From Bacteroidales bacterium UBA6828 (lineage in GTDB: Bacteria; Bacteroidota; Bacteroidia; Bacteroidales; Paludibacteraceae): a stretch of DNA of 35,556 bases. This document shows, piece by piece, positions 15,563 to 23,764 of the stretch (position 1 is the stretch's first letter; each line of letters begins with the position of its first letter). A program made the translations under genes and the position numbers. The stretch spans positions 1 through 35,556 of the forward strand of contig DKEG01000065.1 of the NCBI GenBank assembly GCA_002452095.1, written 5' to 3'. The notes under the pieces were generated by a model that was given only the letters and a program-made list of their open reading frames with translations, did no database searches and had not been told where the DNA came from.

Positions 15563-17935
15563 TTATTGTTTGCATAATCCTATTCGCACATTAAGCATAA
15601 ATCCGCGCGGAATACAGAGTGTCATTGCATTGCGCTTCTGTGGCAGACACTGGTCAAAACTGTATTCCTGCAATTCCGTACCGAAATCATATAGGTTGTA
15701 TCCACTTAGTTGTACCTCAAATGGGACAGCACCCGTGGCACCCGCTGTCTGGTTGCGCATATTGATATTGCCCCTGTATCGAAGCCGAATGTCCAGATTG
15801 AAGAACGCATCTTTGCGTTTCCCGAAATGTCCGTCTGCAACATTGATACCTTTTGTATCACCGGGATAGACCACTATGTCTTTGTCGTTTGTAGCGGTGG
15901 TCGTTTCTTCGGTCAGATAATTTGCAATGGGTGTGCCGTCTTTGAAATGGAAATTAGCCGACAAACCCCAATTCTCGGTGATGTTTGCCCCTAATTGCAG
16001 ACGGCAGATATAAGCACGGTCTTGATCCAACCGTCCGAGACTGCGTACCTCTGATGTCGGGTTATTGGCATTCCTGTACGTGTTGGCATTCGCCATTGTG
16101 TAACTCAAGGCGTCCACGTTGTTTGCCAAAACGCCGTTGCCTATTAGTGACGTACCCGACATCTGATAACTCTGCCACGAGAGTGAGAAGAACACCTTTC
16201 GCCCGCGATAGGTATAGCGAATGGTATTCGACATATAGAAAGGTGTATTATAAAAGAACCCCGCCTCTTTCATTATCGGGCGGCGTGTCAGGATATACTG
16301 TGCCTCTGCTCCGCTCTCCGAGCCGTCGGCATAAGCGATAGTCTGGCAGTTGTAGTACTTCCGTGCCGTGGAGAGAACGGCTATCTCGTGCCGGCCGGCA
16401 ATCGTAAAGCGTATAGGTATATCCAATACGGCATATTGCGGTTGTGGCAGTCCTTTGTCTATTGACAGATATGCTCCGCCCAGCCGGTTGGCTTGCTGTC
16501 CCGAACCGACATAGTATATACCGGTATTCATATAGTCGCTGCTGAGCAACTGCACCATATTCATACCATATCGGGTACGATAGTTGCCTATGATAATCTC
16601 TGCATCAAACCATCCGGTAGGGTGGAACGCCACTGCCATTTCGGCTTCCCACGAGGGCATAACCAGTTGCTTGTCCCTTAGGATTATACCATCCAAGGTC
16701 AGAGCCGCTTCGCCTCGGATGGTCAGCCATTTCAGTACCTGCTTCTGTGTTTGCAAGCGGGCTTCGTTCTCCAACAGACCGGCACCGAAAGCGTGTGACC
16801 GAAACGCATAATCATAGTAATCCGTCCTTGCCGAATCGGCATACCGGGCGTACAAACGGTTTTGCCATTGCACGGCTCCCGGGCGGAAATACACCAATGA
16901 ATTATAAGCATCAAGATGGAACGAGAGCCACGGCAGAACGGGCAACCGGTAATTGACCGCCCAACTTAGTTCGTGTGTCTGTCCGTCCGAATACCATGGT
17001 TCGAGTCCTTCGCCGTCTTGGTCAATGATATTGCGCTCAAATGTGCGGTTGTTGTGGAGTATATCGTGCAAAGCGTATGTCAGACCGGTGGTGAAACACG
17101 TATCACGCTTGGTATAAACCGATAACGAGTACTCTGTTGCTGTTGCCTGCTCCTGCTGCGAATAGGTGTATTCCGAATAGAGATCGGTGCGGTGCTGTGC
17201 CCCTAACAGATAGTGGAGCGACCATACACCCTGCGGCATAGGCAACTCGCCCGTCAGTTGCACCTTGCAATAAGGCGCATCGTAAGTGCCGCTGATGCCC
17301 GTTTCATCACACGCCACCTGTCTGCGTTGCCCGTAGTTGGCATACAGGTGCTGATACAGCGTGCGCCCTTTGTACGGAATGCCATAACCTACTGATGCCT
17401 GTCCCGCACCGAGGATATGTGCCCGCTCTGTGATTGGTAGCAGAGCCCTGTCGGAAGCCGTCTTGTGAAACCAATGTATCATCTCTGCCGTACCGGGCGA
17501 GATACCGCCTGCACCGCCGATGTTCCCACTCAGGCGAAGGCTGTTCTGCCGCAGACTGTCAGGTGTAAAATAGAGTCTGCCCCGCTCATAGTCCAATGCC
17601 AATGAGTGCTCCTGCATATCCGTATAGAGCAATGTACCGCCTTCCTGAAAACGGGAGTCTATGCGAAAACCCTGATAATAGTATTTATTCCAACGAAAAC
17701 TGTTACCGCGAATGGAAAACACTTGTTGGTCGGGCTGCGACCATTCGCCGGTAGTCTCCGTTTCGTAGGTAACATAGTCGGACATATTGTCCAAGTAGTG
17801 GTTCAGTTCGCTCCACTGATACCATTCGCGGAAGAACTCGCTACTCGCGCTGTCCACACCGAAAGTGGGGGCTGCCGTCATAGTCTGAACAATAGCAACC
17901 ACCAAGCATCCACCTGACATCCACCTGTGTTTCAT
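15563..17935 (-). CDS. Large outer-membrane beta-barrel protein, TonB-receptor-like
   Basis: A 790-residue protein with a signal peptide (about 1-22). A short N-terminal part contains VFSIRGNSFRWNKYYYQGFRID, faintly like a TonB plug. About 600 residues follow of alternating aromatic/hydrophobic strands typical of a 20-plus-strand barrel (for example LSWAVNYRLPVLPWLSFHLDAYN). The C-terminus (IPRGFMLNVRIGLCKQ) resembles the end strands of TonB-dependent receptors, as does FEVQLSGYNLYDFGTEL. I see no TonB box or complete plug, so transport is uncertain. It is the last gene of a grpE-dnaJ-linked unit, and its ATG overlaps the upstream stop by 4 bases. The signal peptide region contains an 11-base tandem duplication. 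Confidence 0.7.
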   Translation of the reverse strand: MKHRWMSGGCLVVAIVQTMTAAPTFGVDSASSEFFREWYQWSELNHYLDNMSDYVTYETETTGEWSQPDQQVFSIRGNSFRWNKYYYQGFRIDSRFQEGGTLLYTDMQEHSLALDYERGRLYFTPDSLRQNSLRLSGNIGGAGGISPGTAEMIHWFHKTASDRALLPITERAHILGAGQASVGYGIPYKGRTLYQHLYANYGQRRQVACDETGISGTYDAPYCKVQLTGELPMPQGVWSLHYLLGAQHRTDLYSEYTYSQQEQATATEYSLSVYTKRDTCFTTGLTYALHDILHNNRTFERNIIDQDGEGLEPWYSDGQTHELSWAVNYRLPVLPWLSFHLDAYNSLVYFRPGAVQWQNRLYARYADSARTDYYDYAFRSHAFGAGLLENEARLQTQKQVLKWLTIRGEAALTLDGIILRDKQLVMPSWEAEMAVAFHPTGWFDAEIIIGNYRTRYGMNMVQLLSSDYMNTGIYYVGSGQQANRLGGAYLSIDKGLPQPQYAVLDIPIRFTIAGRHEIAVLSTARKYYNCQTIAYADGSESGAEAQYILTRRPIMKEAGFFYNTPFYMSNTIRYTYRGRKVFFSLSWQSYQMSGTSLIGNGVLANNVDALSYTMANANTYRNANNPTSEVRSLGRLDQDRAYICRLQLGANITENWGLSANFHFKDGTPIANYLTEETTTATNDKDIVVYPGDTKGINVADGHFGKRKDAFFNLDIRLRYRGNINMRNQTAGATGAVPFEVQLSGYNLYDFGTELQEYSFDQCLPQKRNAMTLCIPRGFMLNVRIGLCKQ
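17908..17929 (-). repeat. 11-base tandem duplication in a signal-peptide coding region
   Basis: On the plus strand ATCCACCTGAC is followed by ATCCACCTGTG. On the coding strand it translates to RWMSGGC in the signal peptide of the large barrel protein. The unit resembles the spacer array ATCCACCCGAC at 23620-23652. Confidence 0.65.
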
Positions 17936-18864
17936 CGTTGTTTCTTTGTGCGGTTGAGGATATTGATATGGTATGCCAACCCCACCCTTAACTGGTGGAA
18001 GGGATAGTCTTTGATACCGTATTGGTATTGTATATATGGCTCAAAATCATGGATATGCCCTGCCAGACAAGTCTTTATGCTCATCGGTCTGTCACCATAC
18101 TGCTCCCAACCTACATAGCCACCCCACGTGGTACGCCACGATATGTGCTGCGTTTTCAGCAGCAGTTGCAATCCGTACATCACGGCATCGTTCTGCCTGC
18201 CGTCGGCTGTCTGCCAACAGAGGAAACCTGCACTACCCGCCAACCGTAACTCCACCTTGGCATCCGTAGGATCCGAGTAGGGGAAAGCCTTTCCATGTCC
18301 CCCGAAATAGAGCGACTTGCCGATAGCCAAATCAAAGAAATACCCGGGGTCATCATAGTACCGCGCCTTGTCAAAACTGCCGCCACTGGCAGTCTTCATG
18401 GCTGCCCGCAACAGTATATCGGGGGCATACTTGCGCGCTTTGAGCAACTGAATATCCGTGGATATATACACATCGCCCGCCTCATGCCCGCTTATCACTG
18501 CCGTGTCCTGCAATCGGCAAATACGCTGCCGCTCCGGTGTCATAGTGTACCACTCCTGCACAGGCATCCACAAGGTCAGATTCACCCTGTCCGTAAACAG
18601 TGGGATATATGCCCGTGCAAACACATCCGCTGTGCGGTCCCCCTGATAACCAAAGTAGCCATCTCCCGCAATTTCTATGCGGAGATGGCTCTCTGTTCTG
18701 CCGTCCGACATGTCGGGTATCGGCAGTGCATTGGGTCCGAAATATGCGGGGGCAATACCTGTCGGCTCACTCAAACGCGGTGCCGTGATTGACACCAAAC
18801 CATAGACTGCACAGCAACTTACTACAAGCAGTATGGATATGGTCAACAGGTAGCGGTGCCTCAT
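17932..18864 (-). CDS. Exported protein of unknown function, probable envelope barrel
   Basis: A 310-residue protein I do not recognise. The N-terminus (MRHRYLLTISILLVVSCCAVYGL) is a signal peptide or anchor; Cys17/Cys18 could be a weak lipobox. The rest alternates hydrophobic and polar residues in strand-length blocks (RIEIAGDGYFGYQG, FARAYIPLFTDRVNLTLWMPVQEW, WRTTWGGYVGWEQYG, FEPYIQYQYGIKD) and ends LRVGLAYHINIL. This looks like a small outer-membrane barrel. It is joined to dnaJ upstream and to the 790-residue barrel downstream by ATGA overlaps, suggesting the two envelope proteins work together. Confidence 0.65.
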   Translation of the reverse strand: MRHRYLLTISILLVVSCCAVYGLVSITAPRLSEPTGIAPAYFGPNALPIPDMSDGRTESHLRIEIAGDGYFGYQGDRTADVFARAYIPLFTDRVNLTLWMPVQEWYTMTPERQRICRLQDTAVISGHEAGDVYISTDIQLLKARKYAPDILLRAAMKTASGGSFDKARYYDDPGYFFDLAIGKSLYFGGHGKAFPYSDPTDAKVELRLAGSAGFLCWQTADGRQNDAVMYGLQLLLKTQHISWRTTWGGYVGWEQYGDRPMSIKTCLAGHIHDFEPYIQYQYGIKDYPFHQLRVGLAYHINILNRTKKQR

Positions 18865-20033
18865 CCGAACAGGTTCTTAAAGAAGTTCTTTTTGTCGCTA
18901 CTGCCCGGCTTTACGTTCTCGCTGGTCTTGAGTTGCTCAATCAACTTCTTCTCGTCGCGATTCAGGTGTTCGGGTATATATACGCCCACGTTTATCAGCA
19001 TATCGCCTGTACCGTATTGGCGTGCGTATTGGTCAATGATAGGCAGACCTTTGCCACGCATACGCAATACTTTGCCGGGTTGTGTACCCGGGGTTATGGT
19101 AATTTTGGCTTCACCCTGCAGTGTGGGTACTATCACCTGTCCGCCCAATATGGCAGTAGGCATATCCAACAGCAGGTTATATACCAGGTCATTGCCGTCA
19201 CGTACAAAGTCTTTGTGCTCATCCTCCTCAATAAGTACCAGCAAATCACCCGGTACACCACCATTCGGAGCCGCATTACCCTTGCCCTTGATAGGTATCT
19301 GCATACCGCCCTGCACGCCTGCAGGTATGTGTATATCAATCACTTCCTCTGCACGAACCACACCTTCACCGTTGCACTTCGGGCATTTGTTCTTGATAAT
19401 ACGTCCTTCGCCATGACAGGTCGGGCACTCGTCCTGTACCTGCATCATACCGAAGATACCACGCTGTGTGCGCACAACACGTCCTGTACCCTTACAGGTC
19501 GGGCATACATCACCTTGGCTGCCGTCGGAACTACCTGTGCCGTGGCAGTCAGGACAGGGTACCAGTTTCTTGACACGTATCTTCTTGTCCACGCCGGTGG
19601 CTATCTCCTCCAATGTAACGTGCACGCGCACACGCAGGTCGGAACCGCGGCGCACACGCTGACCACCGCCACCGCGTTGCCCGCCGAAGAACGATGAGAA
19701 GTGTCCGCCACCGTTACCCATACCCCACGACTCGAACAGATCCCCGAATTGTGAGAATATGTCTTCCATATTCATACCTTGTCCGCCGTTGAATCCGCCG
19801 GCTCCGTTCATACCGTCAAAGCCGAACTGGTCGTACTTCTTACGTTTCTCCGGGTCGGACAATACCTCGTATGCTTCAGCAGCCTCCTTGAATTTCTCTT
19901 CAGCCTCTTTATCCCCGGGGTTCTTGTCGGGGTGGTACTGTATCGCCTTCTGGCGGTACGCCTTTTTTATCTCTTCAGGTGTGGCGGTTTTGCTGACGCC
20001 AAGCACCTCATAATAATCTCTTTTCTCAGCCAT
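18861..20033 (-). CDS. dnaJ: Chaperone DnaJ
   Basis: A 390-residue class I J-protein that delivers clients to DnaK and stimulates its ATPase. The J-domain (residues 1-70) has YHPDKNPG with the essential HPD. A Gly-rich linker (about 75-130) follows, then the zinc-finger domain with four CxxCxGxG repeats: CPDCHGTG, CPTCKGTG, CPTCHGEG, CPKCNGEG. Next is the two-part client-binding beta domain (DIHIPAGVQGGMQIPIKGKG; GTQPGKVLRMRGKGLP). Length is normal. It follows grpE after a 97-base spacer with a long imperfect hairpin. Unusually, its stop overlaps the start of an exported-protein gene by 4 bases. Confidence 0.97.
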   Translation of the reverse strand: MAEKRDYYEVLGVSKTATPEEIKKAYRQKAIQYHPDKNPGDKEAEEKFKEAAEAYEVLSDPEKRKKYDQFGFDGMNGAGGFNGGQGMNMEDIFSQFGDLFESWGMGNGGGHFSSFFGGQRGGGGQRVRRGSDLRVRVHVTLEEIATGVDKKIRVKKLVPCPDCHGTGSSDGSQGDVCPTCKGTGRVVRTQRGIFGMMQVQDECPTCHGEGRIIKNKCPKCNGEGVVRAEEVIDIHIPAGVQGGMQIPIKGKGNAAPNGGVPGDLLVLIEEDEHKDFVRDGNDLVYNLLLDMPTAILGGQVIVPTLQGEAKITITPGTQPGKVLRMRGKGLPIIDQYARQYGTGDMLINVGVYIPEHLNRDEKKLIEQLKTSENVKPGSSDKKNFFKNLFG

Positions 20034-20044
20034 AGTCCAATATC

Positions 20045-20122
20045 AATTTGTAAATGTGTAAATCGGGAAATTTGTAAATATCCAAAGCATTTACAAATTT
20101 ACATTTTCCTAATTTACAAATT
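20045..20122. repeat. Imperfect hairpin of TTTGTAAAT repeats between grpE and dnaJ
   Basis: The outer arms are AATTTGTAAAT (20045-20055) and AATTTACAAATT (20111-20122). The inner arms contain GAAATTTGTAAAT (from about 20067) and GCATTTACAAATTT (from about 20088). It could slow transcription or process the grpE-dnaJ message. The motif AATTTACAAATT recurs at 21567-21578. Confidence 0.6.
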
Positions 20123-20130
20123 ATTTAAAC

Positions 20131-20745
20131 TTATTCTCCCACAACCACCTTCGCAAAGCGGATCACTTTGTCGCCGAGTTTGTAGCCCTTTTGTGTGCAG
20201 TCCACCACTTTGCCTTTCTTGTCCTTACCGGCTGCAAAGGTTGTAATCGCCTCGTGCTCGTCGGTGTTGAAATCAGCGTCTTTGGTCTCGATCGCGTGTA
20301 CATCGTGCTTGCCGAGGAAATTGATAAACTTCTGATAAATCAGGTTTACTCCCTCGCGCAGGCTATTCACGTCTTCGGTCTTCTGCATAGCCGTGTGTGC
20401 ACGCTCAAAGTCGTCTATCAGCGACAGCATCTCCGTAAAGATTTTTTCACCTGCTGTTTCCATCAACTCCAATTTCTCTTTGTTGGTGCGGCGGCGGTAG
20501 TTGTCAAACTCTGCCATCATACGCAGGTTCTTGTCCTCCAACTCCACGATGCGTGCTTTCAGCGCAGCCACCTCGTCTTCCTTGGTAGGTTGGGTCTCTT
20601 CTGCAGTTTCTGTTTTCTGCTGTGTCTGCTCTTTTGCCTCTTGCGTCTGTGCCTCTTTCTCTACTTGCGGCTGGGATGCCTCAGCCTGCTCCGGTTTATT
20701 CTTTTCCATACTATTATGCTGTTCGTGTTTATGTTTCTTACTCAT
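20131..20745 (-). CDS. grpE: Nucleotide exchange factor GrpE
   Basis: A 204-residue co-chaperone that releases ADP from DnaK. A charged, Gln/Glu-rich disordered N-terminus (about 1-60) precedes the long dimer helix (about 60-110), with the family stretch RMMAEFDNYRRRTNKEKLE. The C-terminal beta domain contains DADFNTDEHEAITTF and ends QKGYKLGDKVIRFAKVVVGE, the family's usual closing motif with HEA and a final V.V. Length fits. It lies upstream of dnaJ, the common order in Bacteroidota. No CIRCE-type or sigma-32-like element is recognisable upstream. Confidence 0.95.
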   Translation of the reverse strand: MSKKHKHEQHNSMEKNKPEQAEASQPQVEKEAQTQEAKEQTQQKTETAEETQPTKEDEVAALKARIVELEDKNLRMMAEFDNYRRRTNKEKLELMETAGEKIFTEMLSLIDDFERAHTAMQKTEDVNSLREGVNLIYQKFINFLGKHDVHAIETKDADFNTDEHEAITTFAAGKDKKGKVVDCTQKGYKLGDKVIRFAKVVVGE

Positions 20746-20829
20746 AATCTTTCCTTTCTGTTTGGTGGTAATATCACCGTTTCTTACTACGCAATAGGTA
20801 TGCCAAAACCGGCAATACCTGCCAAATTG

Positions 20830-21561
20830 TCATAACAGAATCATTACATCCCGCAAGCGGGACACTATATACGTGGCGTCGTGTTTCTGCTCTTCCGGTG
20901 CCTCGCCTGTCAATACCCATATAGAATCTATCCCTGCCGCTTTGGCACCCGCTATATCACTGGTGTAACTGTCGCCAATCATAATCACTTCGCTTTTCTG
21001 TAAATCGGGTATCTCCGTACGGTTCATTTCGATGGCTTTGTCAAATATCTGCGGGTTGGGTTTCTGGATATTCACCTCCTCGCTCAGCACGATATGCTTG
21101 AAATAGGGTAGGAGTCCCGTATGTTCCATTTTGTAGTGCTGGCACTCTACAAAACCGTTGCTCACCACTGTTAGCGGATATTTGCCTGCCAGATAGCGCA
21201 CCACCTCCTCGGCATCAGTCATCAGCCGGCAATAGGTGTTGGTCAGATAGACATAATCGTCCGCCATCTTCTTTGCCATCTCGCGCAACCGTTTCGGTGC
21301 CATATCCGTGGTGATACCTATCTGCCGGCAGAGCGGGAACAGAAAATGGTCGAGATACAGATAGTCTTTGCTAATCTCGTTCTTGCCGTACCGCACCCAT
21401 AGTTCGGTATTGTGCGTATTGTATTTCTCGAACCACTCGTCCGGTGTCTCGAACCACTCTTTCAGTCTGTACTTGTCATACAACTCGTTCTGTGACTTCC
21501 TCGCCACATGTATCCAATCCCCGATGGTATCATCCCAATCTATAAAAACCGCCCGATACAT
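20830..21561 (-). CDS. HAD-family nucleotidase, YjjG type
   Basis: A 243-residue haloacid-dehalogenase hydrolase resembling the YjjG/YfnB pyrimidine nucleotidase group, which removes phosphate from non-canonical nucleoside monophosphates. Motif I is FIDWDDTIGD (nucleophile Asp and acid Asp), motif II is VVSNGF, the motif III Lys is in QKPNPQIFDKA, and motif IV is MIGDSYTSDIAGAKAAG. The helical cap lies between residues about 20 and 105. It is 21 bases downstream of ruvB's end on the same strand, so it is probably co-transcribed with ruvB. Confidence 0.88.
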   Translation of the reverse strand: MYRAVFIDWDDTIGDWIHVARKSQNELYDKYRLKEWFETPDEWFEKYNTHNTELWVRYGKNEISKDYLYLDHFLFPLCRQIGITTDMAPKRLREMAKKMADDYVYLTNTYCRLMTDAEEVVRYLAGKYPLTVVSNGFVECQHYKMEHTGLLPYFKHIVLSEEVNIQKPNPQIFDKAIEMNRTEIPDLQKSEVIMIGDSYTSDIAGAKAAGIDSIWVLTGEAPEEQKHDATYIVSRLRDVMILL

Positions 21562-21582
21562 AGTTCAATTTACAAATTATTT

Positions 21583-22599
21583 TCAGAACAGCGTCTGCTG
21601 CTCGTTTCTGAGGAACGGCGTTTTACCAAGATGGCGATATGCCAGTTCCGTTACTTCCCGTCCGCGTGGGGTGCGTTTGATAAAGCCCTCTTTGATCAGA
21701 TAGGGTTCATACACATCCTCTATCGTCCCCGCGTCCTCGCCCATAGCCGTGGCTATGGTGTTCAAGCCCACAGGTCCGCCCTGGAACTTGTCTATGATCG
21801 TGCAGAGCAACTTGTTGTCTATCTGGTCGAGACCGAAAGTGTCTATATTCAGTGCTTCCAAGGCATATTGTGCGATGTCGAGGTCAATGGCACCGTTGCC
21901 TTTTACCTGCGCAAAGTCGCGCACGCGCCGCAGCAGCGCATTGGCAATACGCGGCGTACCGCGGCTGCGGCGGGCAATCTCGCCTGCCGCTTGGCTGTCT
22001 ATATGCACACCGAGCAGACCTGCACTGCGCCCCACGATACCCGCCAGAATGTCGGCATCGTAATACTCCAAGTGGCAGTTGATACCGAAACGCGCACGCA
22101 GCGGACCGGTCAGCAAACCGCTTCGGGTGGTCGCACCAATGAGGGTAAAACGGTTCAGGTCAATCTGTATCGTGCGGGCAGACGGACCTTTGTCAATCAT
22201 AATATCTATGCGGTAATCCTCCATCGCGGAGTAGAGGTACTCTTCCACCACGGGCGACAGACGGTGTATCTCGTCGATAAACAGCACGTCGTTGGGTTCG
22301 AGGCTGGTCAGCAACCCTGCCAAATCGCCCGGCTTGTCCAGTACGGGGCCCGAAGTAATCTTAAACCCCACGCCCAACTCGTTGGCGATGATGTTGCTCA
22401 GCGTGGTCTTACCCAAACCCGGAGGACCGAACAGCAGCACATGGTCGAGACTCTCGCCGCGCATCTTAGCTGCCTCCACGAAGATGCGCAGGTTGCTCAC
22501 CACCTTGCTCTGCCCCGCAAAGTCCGTAAAACGCAACGGACGCAAGGCGTTGTCCTGCTCCTTCTCCGTCATCTGTTGTCGTATATCAAATTCACTCAC
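21583..22599 (-). CDS. ruvB: Holliday junction branch migration ATPase RuvB
   Basis: A 338-residue AAA+ motor of the RuvABC resolvasome. It begins at GTG (22599), matching the usual short acidic N-terminus in Bacteroidales RuvB. Motifs: the lead-in LRPLRFTDFAGQ, Walker A GPPGLGKTTL, Walker B DVLFIDEIHRL, sensor 1 GATTRSG, the arginine finger in PLRARFGI, sensor 2 RGTPRIANALLRRVRDFA, and the winged-helix C-terminus ending in PRGREVTELAYRHLG. Length is normal. ruvA and ruvC are not in the window. The spacer to gldA consists of a heptamer array. Confidence 0.97.
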   Translation of the reverse strand: MSEFDIRQQMTEKEQDNALRPLRFTDFAGQSKVVSNLRIFVEAAKMRGESLDHVLLFGPPGLGKTTLSNIIANELGVGFKITSGPVLDKPGDLAGLLTSLEPNDVLFIDEIHRLSPVVEEYLYSAMEDYRIDIMIDKGPSARTIQIDLNRFTLIGATTRSGLLTGPLRARFGINCHLEYYDADILAGIVGRSAGLLGVHIDSQAAGEIARRSRGTPRIANALLRRVRDFAQVKGNGAIDLDIAQYALEALNIDTFGLDQIDNKLLCTIIDKFQGGPVGLNTIATAMGEDAGTIEDVYEPYLIKEGFIKRTPRGREVTELAYRHLGKTPFLRNEQQTLF

Positions 22600-22607
22600 G
22601 TTGGTCT

Positions 22608-22641
22608 AATTATGAATTATGAATTAAGAATTATGAATTAA
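22608..22641. repeat. Heptamer array (AATTATG) at the gldA end
   Basis: Units AATTATG, AATTATG, AATTAAG, AATTATG, then AATTAATG. On the minus strand it supplies the last codons and the TAA stop of gldA, and the spacer before ruvB. Confidence 0.75.
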
Positions 22642-23356
22642 TGCCCCCATCGGCGGTCTTTTCGTGAAATAATGCTTCCAAGTCCTCTATTTCCCCGATG
22701 GGCATATCGGTTTTAATCTCCCCATGGTCGAGTATCACCACCCGGTCGCACATCTCGCGCACTTCCTGCATAATGTGTGTCGAGAGTATCACCGTGCGGT
22801 CTTTGCCCAACTCGCGTATCAGGCGGCGTATATCCACCAACTGGTTCGGGTCAAGCCCTGTGGTCGGCTCGTCCAGTATCAGCAGATCGGGATCGCCCAA
22901 CAGAGCCTGTGCCAAGCCGACACGCTGTTTGTATCCTTTGCTCAACTGACCTATTTTCTTGTGCCGCTCGGGTGTCAGCCCCACGCGCCCAATCAGCGTC
23001 TCCACCCGCTCTCTCACCATCTTTTCATTATGCATTGTGCATTGTGCATTGTGCATTGTCAGCCCCCCCATAAACTGCAAGTATTCCGCCACGTACATCT
23101 CCTCATACAGCGGATTCTGCTCCGGAAGATACCCAATCTCCTTCGGCACGTCAATGATACATTGTTCTTTGTTCTTTGTCTTTTGTCCCAGGTCCTCTTG
23201 CCACAGCCCTACGAGTATTTTCATCAGCGTGGACTTGCCCGCGCCGTTGGGACCGAGCAAACCTACCACTTCGCCGTCGCGGATCGACAGCGACACATCG
23301 CGCAGCACCTGCTGCTTGCCGATGGTCTTGTTCAGATGTTCTATACGTACCGACAT
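22631..23356 (-). CDS. gldA: GldA-type ABC ATPase with two in-frame heptamer insertions
   Basis: I start at the ATG at 23356 (241 residues), because the ABC fold begins at once (SVRIEHLNKTIGKQQVLRDV) and a promoter lies just upstream. Walker A is GPNGAGKST (35-43), the Q-loop is GYLPEQNPLYEEMYV, the signature is LSKGYKQRVGLA (138-149), Walker B is LLILDEPTTGLDPNQL, and the switch His is in LSTHIM. This is the wording of GldA, the ATPase of the GldAFG exporter linked to gliding and type IX secretion. Two stretches are foreign: residues 57-68 (KTKNKEQ) and 99-112 (MHNAQCTMHN), both translated heptamer arrays, and the C-terminus is repeat-derived too. gldF and gldG are not adjacent. Confidence 0.88.
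   Translation of the reverse strand: MSVRIEHLNKTIGKQQVLRDVSLSIRDGEVVGLLGPNGAGKSTLMKILVGLWQEDLGQKTKNKEQCIIDVPKEIGYLPEQNPLYEEMYVAEYLQFMGGLTMHNAQCTMHNEKMVRERVETLIGRVGLTPERHKKIGQLSKGYKQRVGLAQALLGDPDLLILDEPTTGLDPNQLVDIRRLIRELGKDRTVILSTHIMQEVREMCDRVVILDHGEIKTDMPIGEIEDLEALFHEKTADGGINS
23026..23060 (-). repeat. Heptamer array (GCATTGT) inside gldA
   Basis: Five seven-base units on the plus strand: CATTATG, then CATTGTG three times, then CATTGTC. Read in the gene frame it gives a seven-residue periodic peptide (MHNAQCT then MHN). The same unit occurs outside genes at 26159-26186. Confidence 0.85.
23161..23184 (-). repeat. Heptamer array (AAAGAAC family) inside gldA
   Basis: On the coding strand, two AAAGAAC-type units plus flanking variants, translated as KTKNKEQ (residues about 59-65). 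It lies between the Walker A motif and the Q-loop, the same site as the insertion in MlaF. Confidence 0.75.
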
Positions 23357-23382
23357 AGGTGAGGATAATTGAGTTGAGCCTG

Positions 23383-23413
23383 CAAAGTTACGAAAAAAAA
23401 ACGATATACGCAA
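23383..23413 (-). promoter_or_regulatory. Bacteroidota-type promoter for gldA
   Basis: On the minus strand, TTG (23413-23411), 20 bases, then TAACTTTG (23390-23383). It lies 27 bases before the gldA ATG. Confidence 0.7.
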
Positions 23414-23484
23414 TAGGTACAGGATAAAGACTGCCCGATGAAAGCAAAAACGATACGCCGTTTTTTTGTCCGCAGGAAAATAGT

Positions 23485-23510
23485 GAGCAGGTGAGCAGGT
23501 GAGCAGGTGA
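23485..23510 (+). repeat. 8-base tandem repeat (GAGCAGGT), three units
   Basis: Three exact GAGCAGGT units plus GA. The array at 23571-23594 is largely its reverse complement, so the two could pair around a loop of about 60 bases. Confidence 0.8.
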
Positions 23511-23570
23511 CTTTTATAAATACACACCCGCCCGCGCCTGCGTATGTGTATAGAGTTTGCAAAAGTATCT

Positions 23571-23594
23571 GCTCACCCGCTCACCCGCTCATGG
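23571..23594 (+). repeat. 8-base tandem repeat (GCTCACCC), three units
   Basis: Two exact GCTCACCC units and a third that has decayed to GCTCATGG. Confidence 0.75.
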
Positions 23595-23619
23595 GCGAGT
23601 AGCAGGTTATGGAAACGCT

Positions 23620-23652
23620 ATCCACCCGACATCCACCCGACATCCACCGCAC
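23620..23652 (+). repeat. 11-base tandem repeat (ATCCACCCGAC), three units
   Basis: ATCCACCCGAC twice, then ATCCACCGCAC. Nearly the same unit is found in coding sequence at 17908-17929. Confidence 0.8.
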
Positions 23653-23731
23653 TTTTCAACTTATGTTTTATATCCTCTACTGCTCTTGTGATTGGTTAAA
23701 AATTGTTTAGACTAAAATGGGGGCGATTGTT

Positions 23732-23764
23732 ATAGGATGCGCATAGGATGCGCATAGGATACGC
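23732..23764 (+). repeat. 11-base tandem repeat (ATAGGATGCGC), three units
   Basis: ATAGGATGCGC twice, then ATAGGATACGC. It resembles the array at 4679-4722 (GGATGCGC/GGATACGC core). It lies just after the DUF5103 gene. Confidence 0.8.

Noticed and set aside
23357..23527. N-terminal extension of GldA to 23527
   Set aside because: The added residues read through the promoter and an 8-base repeat array and are unlike any ABC protein.
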